In this document: positions 9,663 to 20,752 of the stretch, in pieces
Layout of the letters: the number at the start of each line of letters is the position of its first letter
Position numbering within the stretch: the first letter of the stretch is position 1
Source of the DNA: Devosia aquimaris
Lineage (GTDB): Bacteria; Pseudomonadota; Alphaproteobacteria; Rhizobiales; Devosiaceae
Length of the DNA stretch: 64,000 nt
Assembly (NCBI RefSeq): GCF_020169335.1
Contig: NZ_JAIEZN010000001.1
Span: forward strand, 1,911,805-1,975,804
Reading direction: 5' to 3'
Made by a program: the position numbers and the translations under genes
The notes under the pieces: model-generated
The model's input: the letters and a program-made list of their open reading frames with translations, nothing else
What the model was told of the DNA's origin: nothing
Databases searched by the model: none

Positions 9663-9812
9663 GTCTGTTTTCTCTTCAGGCTTGCGCATGCGTGGGTCGC
9701 CGCAGCGCCTCTCAGGTCATCGCCCGGACTCAAATGACCCGCGCAATCAGTGTCCATAGAATAGACCCTGTTGCCGCCCCGGTCCAGCGCCAGGCCTCAG
9801 ACCAGCCTTGCG

Positions 9813-10649
9813 TTACTGGAAGTCCCAGAAGCCGAATGGCGCCGCCGGCCCGATCAACCTGTCGCCACTGCGATTGGGGCCTTCGTCGAGGAAGAAGCCA
9901 TCGGCGTCATATTCAGCCGGAACCGGCTTGGCCGGCTGGGCCCGCCCCTGCCGCTTGGCGAGGAATTCGGAGAGCGGACCGGTTTCCCAGTCGCGCAGAT
10001 CTTCCGCCGTCAGTTCTGCGGGCCGCACTACGGTCGGCTGCACCACGGTCTGCGCCGGGGTGGCTACGGCCACGGGCCGGGGCCGCATCGAGAGCGGCAT
10101 GGGCATGGGGGCAATGTGCTGCGGCTCGATGGCCCCGACCACAACCGGGTCCTGCACCACCGGTGTCGTCGCCGGTGCGGGCGTCGTGGCAGTCGTCTGG
10201 GCAGGCATGGTCGAGGGCGCAGGCTGGGTGGTGACCACCGGCTTGGGGGCTACGGCGCTGTCGCTGATATAGCTGGGCAGCGCGCGGCCGGACTTGAGAT
10301 AGCTGTTCACCACATCATCGCCAGCAGGTGCAGTGGTCGCGGCCGCAGGAGCCACAGCCACCTCGGCCGCCGCAGTCGGCTCGGTCACCGGCGTGGCAAC
10401 GGGTTTTGCGACCGCCGGTTGTGTCACTGCAGCCACCTGGGGAGCAGCGGGACGCTGGCTCAGCGGCACCGGCTTCGGCGCAACCTTGGCCGCCGGGACA
10501 GCGGCGGGCACATCGACCATCGCCACCTGCGCGGGCCGCGCTGCGCCACCCATCAACTGGCTGGTCACCAAATCTGCCGTCGGAATGGCCACCACGATCA
10601 GGGCTCCGGCCCAGGCCAGGCCATTGGTGACTCGGCGATCGATCTGCAT
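9813..10649 (-). CDS. Membrane-anchored Ala/Pro/Thr-rich protein of unknown function
   Basis: I do not recognise the family. From the ATG at 10649 it is 278 residues: a short basic N-terminus (MQIDRRVTNG), one hydrophobic segment (LAWAGALIVVAIPTADLV), then about 200 residues of low-complexity A, P, V and T-rich sequence. The C-terminus is better ordered and ends in aromatic PAAPFGFWDFQ. The layout suggests an inner-membrane anchor with a periplasmic spacer. The frame stays open 60 codons further upstream, but that extension is Arg/Gly-rich and looks non-coding. It stands alone between metF and the J-domain gene. Confidence 0.6.
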   Translation of the reverse strand: MQIDRRVTNGLAWAGALIVVAIPTADLVTSQLMGGAARPAQVAMVDVPAAVPAAKVAPKPVPLSQRPAAPQVAAVTQPAVAKPVATPVTEPTAAAEVAVAPAAATTAPAGDDVVNSYLKSGRALPSYISDSAVAPKPVVTTQPAPSTMPAQTTATTPAPATTPVVQDPVVVGAIEPQHIAPMPMPLSMRPRPVAVATPAQTVVQPTVVRPAELTAEDLRDWETGPLSEFLAKRQGRAQPAKPVPAEYDADGFFLDEGPNRSGDRLIGPAAPFGFWDFQ

Positions 10650-10927
10650 GGTCGTTGGTCCCGTCTCTTTCGGCCGCTGGCGGCCCGCAAGACCGCCACT
10701 CAAGCCCGCATTTCGTGGCCACAATGTGAAAGCTGGCCATGATGCCAGTCTTGCGCGCATGTGGCTGAACCCAGGCTGAACGACGCCACCGGACGCGGCG
10801 CCCTCGCATGGGCCGCGGCCTGATGGCACCAGATCATGGTGAACGCAAGGTTAATCGGCCCTCGCGGTGATCACATCGTGATGCACCACGGGTCCGTCGC
10901 CTGCGGTCTCTTGGTATGGGAGAGCCT

Positions 10928-11827
10928 TCAGACCCCGGGCCGCAGCCCGAGAATGCGGGCCAGCGCCAGCGCCAGGGGCGACCGGTTGAGCGTGAAGAAA
11001 TGGAACTCCGTCACGCCCTCATCGAGCAGCTCGGTGACCTGTTCTGCCGCAACCGCCGAGGCCACCAGCGCGTGCGTTTCCGGCTCGTCGTCGAGCCCTT
11101 CGAAACGCTCGGCGAGCCAGCCTGGAATGGAGGCGCCGCTGCGCGCGGCAAAGCTCGAGATCTGCTTGAAGCTGTGGATCGGCTGGATCCCCGGCACGAT
11201 CGGCGCCGTAATCCCGGCGGCCCGAGCACGGTCGAGATAGCGCAGGTAGTCGCCATTGGAGAAGAACATCTGCGTGATGGCACGGCTGGCGCCGGCATCG
11301 ATCTTGCGCTTGAGATTGTCCATCTCGGTGGCCCAGTCCGGGCTCTGCGGATGCTTTTCGGGATAGGCAGCGACCGAGATGTCGAAGTCGCCAATGCGAC
11401 GAATGCCCGCCACCAGGTCGGCGGCATTCTGGTAGCCATCCGGATGCGGGGTGAAGGGCTTGCCCACGCCCTCCGGCGGGTCACCGCGCAAGGCGACGAT
11501 GCGGCTGATCCCGGCAGCCCGGTAGCCGCGCACCACGCCATCGACCTCGTCCCGGCTGGCGCCCACGCAGGTCAGATGTGCTGCGGCATCCACGCCCGTG
11601 TCCGCCTTGATCGAGCTAACCATGCGCAGCGTGCGCTCGCGCGTGGTGCCACCGGCGCCATAGGTCACCGAGACAAAGCGGGGCTTGAGCGGCGCCAGCT
11701 TGTGCACCGTGTCCCAGAATTTCTCCTCCATGACGTCGGTCTTGGGCGGAAAGAACTCGAACGAGATCTGCAGCTCGGGTCGCTGGTCTGCGGTCTGCCG
11801 GCTGGCACGCACATTGTCATCAATCAT
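10928..11827 (-). CDS. metF: MetF, 5,10-methylenetetrahydrofolate reductase
   Basis: FAD-dependent reductase that makes 5-methyltetrahydrofolate, the methyl donor for methionine synthesis. It is 299 residues long, typical of bacterial MetF. It shows the ISFEFFPPKT opening, VSVTYGAGGTTRERT, HLTCVG, the IVALRGDPP motif and ITQMFFSNGDYL. It starts 12 bp after the stop of the ArsR-methyltransferase gene, so the two are almost certainly co-transcribed from the palindrome-bearing promoter upstream of that gene. The pairing suggests methionine/SAM-cycle control. Confidence 0.96.
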   Translation of the reverse strand: MIDDNVRASRQTADQRPELQISFEFFPPKTDVMEEKFWDTVHKLAPLKPRFVSVTYGAGGTTRERTLRMVSSIKADTGVDAAAHLTCVGASRDEVDGVVRGYRAAGISRIVALRGDPPEGVGKPFTPHPDGYQNAADLVAGIRRIGDFDISVAAYPEKHPQSPDWATEMDNLKRKIDAGASRAITQMFFSNGDYLRYLDRARAAGITAPIVPGIQPIHSFKQISSFAARSGASIPGWLAERFEGLDDEPETHALVASAVAAEQVTELLDEGVTEFHFFTLNRSPLALALARILGLRPGV

Positions 11828-11839
11828 GTCGTTATCCGT

Positions 11840-12790
11840 TCAAGTCTTATCGCTCAGGCGCCACAGGCAGACTGTCAGCCCGCGTTGCCCTGTCTGGCTG
11901 GGAAAGGGCTGCATGGTGTCCACCACCAGCCCGGCCGCCGCCGCCCAACTGCTCATCTGGTCTGCCGACAGCCCCAGTCGGCGGTGGGCATGCTCGCTGC
12001 GCAGGAATTCGAGATCATGCGGCGCAAAATCGACGATGATCATCTCCCCGCCCGGCTTGAGCAGGCGCCGCGCCTGCGCCAGCATGCGGCCCGGGTCGTC
12101 GAAATAATGCAGCACCTGGTGGATCACCACCACGTCCGCCGGCCCCACGGCCACATCGAGGTCGCCGATGTCACCCATGCGCACCTGGGCATGGGTGATG
12201 CCGGCGCCAGACAGGCGCGAGCGCGCCACGGCCAGCATTTCGCGGCTGGAATCGAGCCCAATGCCGCGCTTGTAGGAATCGGCCAGCACTTCCAGCATCC
12301 GGCCCGTGCCGGTGCCCAGGTCCACCAGCGTCTCGACGCGGCGCCCGCCCAATGCGGCCACGACTGCCGCTTCCACGGCTTCTTCGGGCACCTGCAGTGT
12401 CTTGAGCAGGTCCCAGCTGCTGGCGACCTTGGCGAAATACTCCGTCGCCTGGGCGGTGTGGCTGGCCCGCACCGCAGCCTGCCGCTCGATGTCGCGCCGA
12501 CGTTCCACATCTTCGGGGTTCAGCCGGCCGATCAGCCATTGCGCCAGCTCGGCGCCGTCGCCATCCATGGTCAGGCTATAATAGGCCCAGGCGCCCTCGG
12601 CATTGCGCTGCACCAGCCCGGCGTCGGCCAAAAGCTTGAGATGCCGCGACACGCGCGGCTGGCTCTGCTTGAGGATTTCAGTGAGGTCCTTGACGGAATG
12701 CGCGCCATCGGCCAGCAAGGCCAACAGGCGCACGCGGGTCCCCTCACCCGCCGCCTTGAGCACACCCACCAGATCCGCCAGCTCAGCCAA
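11840..12790 (-). CDS. ArsR-type regulator fused to a SAM-dependent methyltransferase
   Basis: This is a two-domain protein of 316 residues. Residues 1-95 form an ArsR winged helix (LKAAGEGTRVRLLALLADG, recognition helix around SQPRVSRHLKLLADAGLV). Residues about 135-300 form a class I methyltransferase with the SAM loop VDLGTGTGRMLEVLA and VVIHQVLHYFDDPGRML. No arsenic-type cysteine pair is visible in the HTH domain. The start is TTG (12788-12790), with GAGG five bases upstream. Adjacency to metF and a 22-bp palindrome in front suggest an autoregulated SAM- or SAH-responsive repressor of methionine genes, comparable in role to SahR. The ligand is inferred, not shown. Confidence 0.88.
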   Translation of the reverse strand: MAELADLVGVLKAAGEGTRVRLLALLADGAHSVKDLTEILKQSQPRVSRHLKLLADAGLVQRNAEGAWAYYSLTMDGDGAELAQWLIGRLNPEDVERRRDIERQAAVRASHTAQATEYFAKVASSWDLLKTLQVPEEAVEAAVVAALGGRRVETLVDLGTGTGRMLEVLADSYKRGIGLDSSREMLAVARSRLSGAGITHAQVRMGDIGDLDVAVGPADVVVIHQVLHYFDDPGRMLAQARRLLKPGGEMIIVDFAPHDLEFLRSEHAHRRLGLSADQMSSWAAAAGLVVDTMQPFPSQTGQRGLTVCLWRLSDKT

Positions 12791-12805
12791 TGCAACCTCG
12801 AACTA

Positions 12806-12827
12806 GATATAAAGATGTCTTTATATC
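12806..12827. promoter_or_regulatory. Palindromic operator in front of the ArsR-methyltransferase/metF operon
   Basis: GATATAAAGA-TG-TCTTTATATC is a perfect 10-bp inverted repeat with a 2-bp centre, 16 bp upstream of the TTG start. It stands out as AT-rich in a GC-rich region. Position and symmetry fit a dimeric ArsR-type repressor, most simply the gene it precedes. Confidence 0.75.
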
Positions 12828-12935
12828 CGGATTGCGGCGCGGGTCTAGGGGGAAGTTGCAGCCGGACCCCACAAAGCGCACAACCCGCCCCGGCAGGGCC
12901 GGAGCGGGCTGTTGATAGAAAGACTTCACGCCATT

Positions 12936-14066
12936 TTAGGCCGATGCGGCCTCGCGCGCTTCGGTCACCGCACGCTTGCGGAATTCATGGGCACGCCAGA
13001 GGTCGAAGATCCCCTGTGCCTCGTCGCCGTCGATGGCCTCGAACCGGCTGGCCACCATGCGCTTGTCGGCGTCGGTCGGCAGGTCGCGCCAGGGCAGCGT
13101 GGCGAACATGGCCTCGAACAGGTCCGGCGTCATCCCGGCGGCGCGCAGCGCCACGGTGACGGCGACGTAATCCTGGCTCGCCAGCCACTTGACCACCACC
13201 TCGGGCTTGACGCGCAACAGCACGGTCAGCGCGGCAGCACAATGGTGGCCATAGCCGAAACGGGCAAACCGGGCCAGGGCGCGGGCATCGAGCTGCTTGC
13301 GGTCGCTCAATCCCTTGACCTGGTTATAGGCCACCTTCCATTCGTCGGCCGAGAAGCCGGCGCGATTGCGCATGCGGTTATAAACGACGGCATTGACCTT
13401 GCCGGCAGCGACCGGGTCAAAGCCACGATCCATCTCGCCCAGCGTCTCAAGCACCTTGCTGGCGACGTTGTCGATTTCCTTGCGCAGGGATGCCCAGTCG
13501 ATCCCCGGGCGGCTGCGCAGGTCAGCCGCAATCTCGCGGTCATTGGCGGCGCGCGCCACCAGCTTTTCCAGGATCGCCGTATCAATATGCGCATTGGCGT
13601 TGCGCACCAGCCGCACCACTGAAGCGCTTTCGCCGTGCTCGACAATGGCTTCACCAACGCGATCGCCCAGTTGCGCCCGACCGGCGATCGCCTCGCGATG
13701 GGCTTCGGTCTGCTTGGTAATGATGTCGATCAGGTCATCGTCCGACAGCACATTGGAGAATTCCAGCAGCGGCCGCGCCACCTCGATGTCGTCATTGGCC
13801 AGCTTGAGCACCACCGTGCCCGGTGCGCGGTCGAGAGGCGCCAGCAGGCGGGCGACATGGGCCCGCGCTTCCACCTCGACGAATTCGGCGAGCTGGCACA
13901 GCACCTCGTCATATTGGGCCACCTGCTCGTCGTCGCAGCGGTCCGAAACATAGCTGAACAGCTCCGCCATGTTGCGGAACAGATGCTCGCGCTCGCTCAG
14001 GCTTTCATCACCATTGAGCACACGGAAGCTGGAGAAGGCACGCTGTCCCTGGTCAAGCTCGCTCAT
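12936..14066 (-). CDS. DUF2336 domain-containing protein
   Basis: Alpha-helical protein of an alphaproteobacterial family (DUF2336) with no established biochemical role. From the chosen ATG (14064-14066; AGGAG seven bases upstream) it is 376 residues: MSELDQGQRAFSSFRVLNGDE. It consists of repeated helical pairs resembling HEAT repeats, for example VARPLLEFSNVLSDDDLIDI and EAIVEHGESASVVRLVRN, where acidic DDDL and GES turns recur. There is no signal peptide or membrane segment. An ATG two codons earlier is possible, and the frame is open further upstream without good coding character. It is a single-gene unit between the metF operon and katG. Confidence 0.85.
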   Translation of the reverse strand: MSELDQGQRAFSSFRVLNGDESLSEREHLFRNMAELFSYVSDRCDDEQVAQYDEVLCQLAEFVEVEARAHVARLLAPLDRAPGTVVLKLANDDIEVARPLLEFSNVLSDDDLIDIITKQTEAHREAIAGRAQLGDRVGEAIVEHGESASVVRLVRNANAHIDTAILEKLVARAANDREIAADLRSRPGIDWASLRKEIDNVASKVLETLGEMDRGFDPVAAGKVNAVVYNRMRNRAGFSADEWKVAYNQVKGLSDRKQLDARALARFARFGYGHHCAAALTVLLRVKPEVVVKWLASQDYVAVTVALRAAGMTPDLFEAMFATLPWRDLPTDADKRMVASRFEAIDGDEAQGIFDLWRAHEFRKRAVTEAREAASA

Positions 14067-14193
14067 CGTCATACTCCTGGCGCCTCGATACCGTGAGACA
14101 CGACCATGACGCCCCAGAGGCTTGCGGGTTCTGAAAGGCGATCCCGGCATTTGCATCAAATTGTTTGCGTCCAGCGACACCCCAAGAAGCACA

Positions 14194-14225
14194 ACGGCCC
14201 CGGCAGACATCTCCACCGGGGCCGT
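14194..14225 (-). terminator. Hairpin terminator downstream of katG
   Basis: ACGGCCCCGG (14194-14203) pairs perfectly with CCGGGGCCGT (14216-14225) around a 12-nt loop, 24 bp past the katG stop. The T-tract is weak (TGTGCTTCTT on the minus strand), so termination efficiency is uncertain. Confidence 0.6.
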
Positions 14226-14248
14226 CGCGTTTCTCTAGGAGGGCAGGA

Positions 14249-16492
<2,244 letters not shown>

Positions 16493-16558
16493 TTATAGGG
16501 GGGTGACATTGATTAGGCCAATCGATAATTCTTCCTGCGTCGATAGGATTACATTATC

Positions 16559-17458
16559 ATGACAATTACCCTCCGCCAGATGCGCTATGCCGACGCGGTG
16601 GCCCGCACTGGCCATTTCGGCCGCGCCGCTGAGGCCTGCGCCGTATCCCAGCCTGCACTGTCGCAGCAGATCATGGCGCTTGAGGCCCTGTGCGGCACGC
16701 CGCTGTTCGATCGCCTCAAGTCCGGCGTGCAGCTTACCCCCTTCGGGCGCGACTTCATCGCGCTGGCCCAGACAACGCTGCGCAGCGCCGAGGCACTGGA
16801 CGCCTTCGCCCTCGGCCGGGCGGGCCGGCCCAATCGGCACTTGCGCTTCGGCCTGATCCCGACCGTCGCCCCCTATCTCCTGCCGGCCATTTTTCCCGCG
16901 CTGCGCCGCGAACTGACCGACATCGACTTCGCCGTCAGCGAAAGCCGCACCGATTCGCTGCTGGCCGGCCTTGCCGATGGCAGTCTCGACGTCGCGCTCA
17001 TCGCCACGCCCGTGCCCGAGCGCGGTCCGCGTCTGGTCAGCGTGCCGCTGTTCCTTGATCGTTTCGTTCTGGCCACCAGCCGGGACGAGGCGGCCAATGC
17101 ACCGGTGCAGCTCACTGCGCTGGCCCCAGATCGCATCCTGCTGCTTGATGAAGGCCACTGTTTCCGCGATCAGGCCATCGCCGCCTGCCGCATTCAGGGT
17201 GGCGCAACGCCGCGCACCTTTGCCGCCACCTCGCTCTCCACCATCGTCGAATTCGTCGCCAATGGTCAGGGCGTCACCTTGCTGCCCCAGATTGCCGTCG
17301 CCAAGGAGGCCAGCGATTCCCGCATCGCCGTGCACGCCATCGCCAGCTCCGGCGCCGAGCGCATGCTGTCGCTGGTTTGGCGGGAAGGCACGCCCTTTGC
17401 CGCCCTGTTCGAGCGCATGGCCCAGACCATCCGCGCCACCCAGCCCGCAACGGCCTGA
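16559..17458 (+). CDS. oxyR: OxyR, peroxide-sensing LysR-type regulator
   Basis: LysR-family activator of peroxide defence. It is 299 residues long. The N-terminal HTH (FGRAAEACAVSQPALSQQIMALE) is followed by a substrate-like domain carrying the redox pair in EGHCFRDQAIAAC, the same spacing as Cys199 and Cys208 of Escherichia coli OxyR. The gene is divergent from katG with a 108-bp shared region containing spaced CGAT-type dyads (around 16518-16552), a reasonable place for OxyR binding. The cysteines make the OxyR call strong. Confidence 0.95.
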   Translation: MTITLRQMRYADAVARTGHFGRAAEACAVSQPALSQQIMALEALCGTPLFDRLKSGVQLTPFGRDFIALAQTTLRSAEALDAFALGRAGRPNRHLRFGLIPTVAPYLLPAIFPALRRELTDIDFAVSESRTDSLLAGLADGSLDVALIATPVPERGPRLVSVPLFLDRFVLATSRDEAANAPVQLTALAPDRILLLDEGHCFRDQAIAACRIQGGATPRTFAATSLSTIVEFVANGQGVTLLPQIAVAKEASDSRIAVHAIASSGAERMLSLVWREGTPFAALFERMAQTIRATQPATA

Positions 17459-17602
17459 CCACATGGCCGCGCTGGCCGGGGCACCCCCGGGTGCCTATCG
17501 GCCGGAATGGTACCTCCTTGCGGCGTACGCTCCCGATGCCCCACCTAGGGTAGCGCCGGTTCACAGGCCCGGCCAAAGCCACCTTGCATACAGGAGTTGA
17601 TG

Positions 17603-18109
17603 ATGAAGAAACTGTTTGGCGGCGCCGCGCTGGCGCTGGCCCTGCTCGCCGCCGGCCCGCTGGCGGGCCTTGCCCAGGCGCAGGAAGCGGTGGTCGCCGC
17701 TGCCGACAAGGAGGCGCTGTTCACCAGCCCCCATCCCCAGCTCAATGCCAACAAGCAGGTGGTCTATCACATCATGAAGGACCTGCTGGAGGCCAATCAC
17801 TGGGACACCGCTGACCAGTTCCTCACCGAGCGCTATCTGCAGCACAATCCCAACGTGCCCTCGGGCCGCGACACCGTGGTGAAATTCTTCACCGAGGCGC
17901 TCAAGGTCGAGCCGACCCCCATTCCGGACAAGCTGCAGACCCCTGTGGTCTTCGTCACTGCCGAGGGCGATCTTGTGACCGTCGCGACCGTGCGCACCGA
18001 GCCCGATCCCAAGGACCCCACCAAGACCTATACGACCACCTGGTATGACACCTGGCGCATCCTCGATGGCAAGGCCGACGAGCACTGGGACGCCGCCGTC
18101 AAGCAGTAG
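17603..18109 (+). CDS. Secreted SnoaL/NTF2-like protein
   Basis: Predicted periplasmic protein of 168 residues with a clear signal peptide (KKLFGGAALALALLAAG..., cleavage near AQA-QE). The mature part has the SnoaL-like cyclase/NTF2 fold pattern: helical MKDLLEANHWDTADQFL, YLQHNPNVPSGRDTVVKFF, then beta strands VVFVTAEGDLVTVATV and WYDTWRILDGKADEHWD. The ligand or reaction is unknown. The ATG at 17603 has AGGAG six bases upstream; the ATG at 17600 is too close. It is convergent with rarD, and a GC-rich hairpin (18120-18144) lies between them. Confidence 0.8.
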   Translation: MKKLFGGAALALALLAAGPLAGLAQAQEAVVAAADKEALFTSPHPQLNANKQVVYHIMKDLLEANHWDTADQFLTERYLQHNPNVPSGRDTVVKFFTEALKVEPTPIPDKLQTPVVFVTAEGDLVTVATVRTEPDPKDPTKTYTTTWYDTWRILDGKADEHWDAAVKQ

Positions 18110-18147
18110 GCCCCATATCGGCAGGGCGGCCTGGCCGCCTTGCCCCG

Positions 18148-19104
18148 CTAGGCCAGCGCGCGCGCCTGTCCGCGGCGACGGAAGCTGTCGTAGCTATAGA
18201 CGGCCAGCGACAGCCAGATCAGCGCAAAGCTTACCAGCCGCAGCCCGTTCAGATGCTCCCCGAACAGGAAGATCGCCAGGAGGAACTGGATCGAGGGCGC
18301 GATATACTGGAACATGCCGATCGTCGTCAGCCGTAGCCGCCGCACCGCAAAGGCAAACAGCAGCAGCGGAATAGCCGTCGCCGGGCCGGTAAAGACCAGC
18401 AATGTCATGTAGTAGGGATCGGCATGGATGCCCGGCCCGACCGTCATCAGGTTGAAGATGACATAGGCGGCCGCCGCAGGCGCCAGCATCACCGTTTCCG
18501 AGAACAGCCCACTGGCTGGCCCCAGCTGCGCCGTCTTGCGGAAATAGCCGTAAAAACCGAATGACAGCGCCAGCCCCAGCGCAATCACCGGCACCCGGCC
18601 CAGACCAATCGCCTGGATGCCGATGGCCACCACCGCGATCAGGATGGAAACCGTCTGCAGCCGGTTTTGGCGCTCGCCCAGCAGCACCATGCCCATGGCC
18701 ACGTTGACCAGCGGATTGATGAAATAGCCAAAGCTGGCTTCCAGCACCTGACCGGTCTCGACTGCCCAGACATAGAGCAGCCAGTTGCCCGCCAGCAGCA
18801 CTGCCGAGAGCAGCGTCATCAGCGCGCGGCGGCGGTCGGCAAACAGCGCCCGCACATCACCGAACCCACCGCTCAGCGCCAATATGCCGCCCAGCAGCAG
18901 CAGCGACCACAAGGTGCGCTCGGCCACGATCATCACCGAACCCACCGCTTCCACCTGGCGGAACAGCAGCGGCAAAAAGCCCCAAAGGATATAGGCCGCC
19001 AGTGCCGCCACGACACCATTGCGACCGTCATTGGACGATGGCGCGCTCGGGGGCGCGACATCGCCGGGGGCGATGGCCTCGGGAGCCGATTCTGGAAGGG
19101 ACAT
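18148..19104 (-). CDS. rarD: RarD-type EamA-family permease
   Basis: Ten-helix drug/metabolite transporter-superfamily protein of 318 residues from the chosen ATG (MSLPES, GGAG eight bases upstream). RarD-type features include the early AAYILWGFLPLLFRQ, ERTLWSLLLL, GNWLLYVWAVETGQVLEASFGYFINPL, and the C-terminal GMFQYIAPSIQFLLAIFLFGE. RarD proteins are named from a chloramphenicol-sensitive phenotype; their natural substrate is unclear. The frame extends 23 codons upstream to 19173, but that part lacks a ribosome site. Confidence 0.9.
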   Translation of the reverse strand: MSLPESAPEAIAPGDVAPPSAPSSNDGRNGVVAALAAYILWGFLPLLFRQVEAVGSVMIVAERTLWSLLLLGGILALSGGFGDVRALFADRRRALMTLLSAVLLAGNWLLYVWAVETGQVLEASFGYFINPLVNVAMGMVLLGERQNRLQTVSILIAVVAIGIQAIGLGRVPVIALGLALSFGFYGYFRKTAQLGPASGLFSETVMLAPAAAAYVIFNLMTVGPGIHADPYYMTLLVFTGPATAIPLLLFAFAVRRLRLTTIGMFQYIAPSIQFLLAIFLFGEHLNGLRLVSFALIWLSLAVYSYDSFRRRGQARALA

Positions 19105-19306
19105 CACACGTCTCCGCGCCCATGTCGGGCAGCTGCTCCTGCCCTGATACCAGAGGGTTCCGAAACCCACCAATCAGAGTTTTTGATCGGCTCGTGCGCA
19201 TTCGCGAATGGCTGGCCACAACCTTTCCATGATCGGGGCGTCCTATTGTCCTGCGCCGACCCCGGCGCTGCCACTGACCGATTATTTGACGAGCAGGAGC
19301 TGACAC

Positions 19307-19756
19307 ATGAAGAAGACCATCACCTGGATCTTGATTGCCGACGGCGCACAGGCCCGCGTCCTCGAGAACACCGGACCCGGCAAGGGGCTGGCGCAGGTGA
19401 AGGGCCTCGACTGGTCCATCGAGCCCCTGCAGGCGCAGGACATCGTCACCGACCGCCCCGGCCGCAGCTTCTCCTCCGCCGGCCCCGGCCGCAGCGCCAT
19501 GGAACCCAAGACCGATCCCGTGGAGCATCGCGAAACCGAATTCGTGAAATCGGTCGCCGCCACTCTCGACGCCAAGCTGCAGGAAGGCGCCTTTGATCGC
19601 CTTGTCGTGGTCGCCGCGCCCATTGCCCTGGGCGACCTGCGCAAGGCTATGACCCCCAACGTGCAGAAGGCGGTGATGGCCGAGATCAACAAGGATCTGA
19701 CCAATCTGCCCACCGCCCAGCTGCCGCAGCACCTCGAAGGCGTGCTGGCCGCCTGA
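19307..19756 (+). CDS. Host-attachment family protein (eRF1-like fold)
   Basis: It is 149 residues and matches the family annotated as required for attachment to host cells in rhizobia, whose fold resembles an archaeal/eukaryotic release-factor domain. Visible features are the opening TWILIADGAQARVLEN, the central GRSFSSAGPGRSAMEP with HRETEFVKSVAATLDA, and VVVAAPIALGDLRKAM. There is no signal peptide, so it is cytoplasmic. AGGAG precedes the ATG. It is monocistronic and followed by a strong terminator. The cellular role of the family is not settled. Confidence 0.85.
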   Translation: MKKTITWILIADGAQARVLENTGPGKGLAQVKGLDWSIEPLQAQDIVTDRPGRSFSSAGPGRSAMEPKTDPVEHRETEFVKSVAATLDAKLQEGAFDRLVVVAAPIALGDLRKAMTPNVQKAVMAEINKDLTNLPTAQLPQHLEGVLAA

Positions 19757-19784
19757 TTGCACTGATATTTCAGTGTATTGAATA

Positions 19785-19826
19785 GAAAAACCGATTCAAC
19801 GCGACAAGGCGTTGAATCGGTTTTTC
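19785..19826. terminator. Strong bidirectional terminator
   Basis: A 17-bp perfect inverted repeat (AAAAACCGATTCAACGC at 19786-19802 and its complement at 19809-19825) with a 6-nt loop is flanked by A- and T-tracts. It can serve both the upstream plus-strand gene and the minus-strand hydrolase operon that ends at 19901. Confidence 0.9.
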
Positions 19827-19900
19827 AGCCATTTGAATCAGCGTCTGAACCGCTTGAATCAGCCACTCAGCCGATCCGCACGCCCATCCAGCCCGGCCTG

Positions 19901-20752
19901 CTAGTCCTCTGAATCGTCATCGCTTTCCGCGTCGCCGCCGCCCGAGATGGCGTCGAGAAACTCCACCAGCATGGAGTTGACCAGTTCGGGGCGCTCGATG
20001 CTGGGAATATGCGCCACATTCTCGAGAACCGCCGCAAAGGCATTGGGCATTTCTTCCGACAGATGCTCATGCCGATCGATCAGCGCGGTGAAATCCTGGT
20101 CGCCCACCAGCAGCAGGCTGGGGGCATTGATCTCGCCGACCCGGCTCCAGGCCTCCGGCCGCCGCTGCTCCTGCGTCAGGGCCGGCTTGGCCAGCGCCAG
20201 CGCATTCATGTCCATGAAAAGCTCGCGCGCCGCGCCCGCCACGCGTCCCGACTGCGCCCGCGGCCCGTCGAGCCACTCATGCGCCTGCACCCGGTTGAGC
20301 ATGTCCATGTCGCCACGCTCGAAGGCGTGCTCCTCGGCCGCCTCGATCATCGCCTCGGCCTCGGTAGCGCTCCAGGGCGCGCCGGTCACCGAAGTGCCGA
20401 TCAGCACCAGCCCGATCACTCGGCCGGGGTGGCGCAGCGCAAAATCGATCGCCAGCCCGCCACCCATCGAACAGCCCACCAGCACCGCCGCATGGATGTC
20501 GAAGGCATCCAGCAGCGCGTCGAGGTCATCGAGATGGTTGAAGGCTTCGTCCGGGCTCGTCGTCTCGCCATAGCCGCGCCGGTCATAGGCAATGGCGTGC
20601 CAGCCAGCCTCGGCCACCGCCGCCATCTGGTCGAGCCACATCCGCTTGTCGCAGACCCCGGCGTGCAGAAAGATCACCGGCAGGCCCTCGCCGGCTTCCA
20701 GGCCGGTCAGCTCAGCGCCGCCGGTCTCGAAGGCAAAGGATTCAATCACCAC
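19901..20752 (-). CDS. Alpha/beta hydrolase
   Basis: Alpha/beta-fold hydrolase of 283 residues with the oxyanion HAGVC loop (VIFLHAGVCDKRMW), the nucleophile elbow GCSMGG (about residue 94), the acid near LLLVGDQDF, and the final His in ENVAHIPSIERPE. The substrate cannot be predicted; similar proteins include esterases and enol-lactonases. The C-terminus is acidic (GGGDAESDDDSED). The start overlaps the end of the next upstream gene by 7 bp, so the two are probably co-translated. Confidence 0.88.
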   Translation of the reverse strand: MVIESFAFETGGAELTGLEAGEGLPVIFLHAGVCDKRMWLDQMAAVAEAGWHAIAYDRRGYGETTSPDEAFNHLDDLDALLDAFDIHAAVLVGCSMGGGLAIDFALRHPGRVIGLVLIGTSVTGAPWSATEAEAMIEAAEEHAFERGDMDMLNRVQAHEWLDGPRAQSGRVAGAARELFMDMNALALAKPALTQEQRRPEAWSRVGEINAPSLLLVGDQDFTALIDRHEHLSEEMPNAFAAVLENVAHIPSIERPELVNSMLVEFLDAISGGGDAESDDDSED

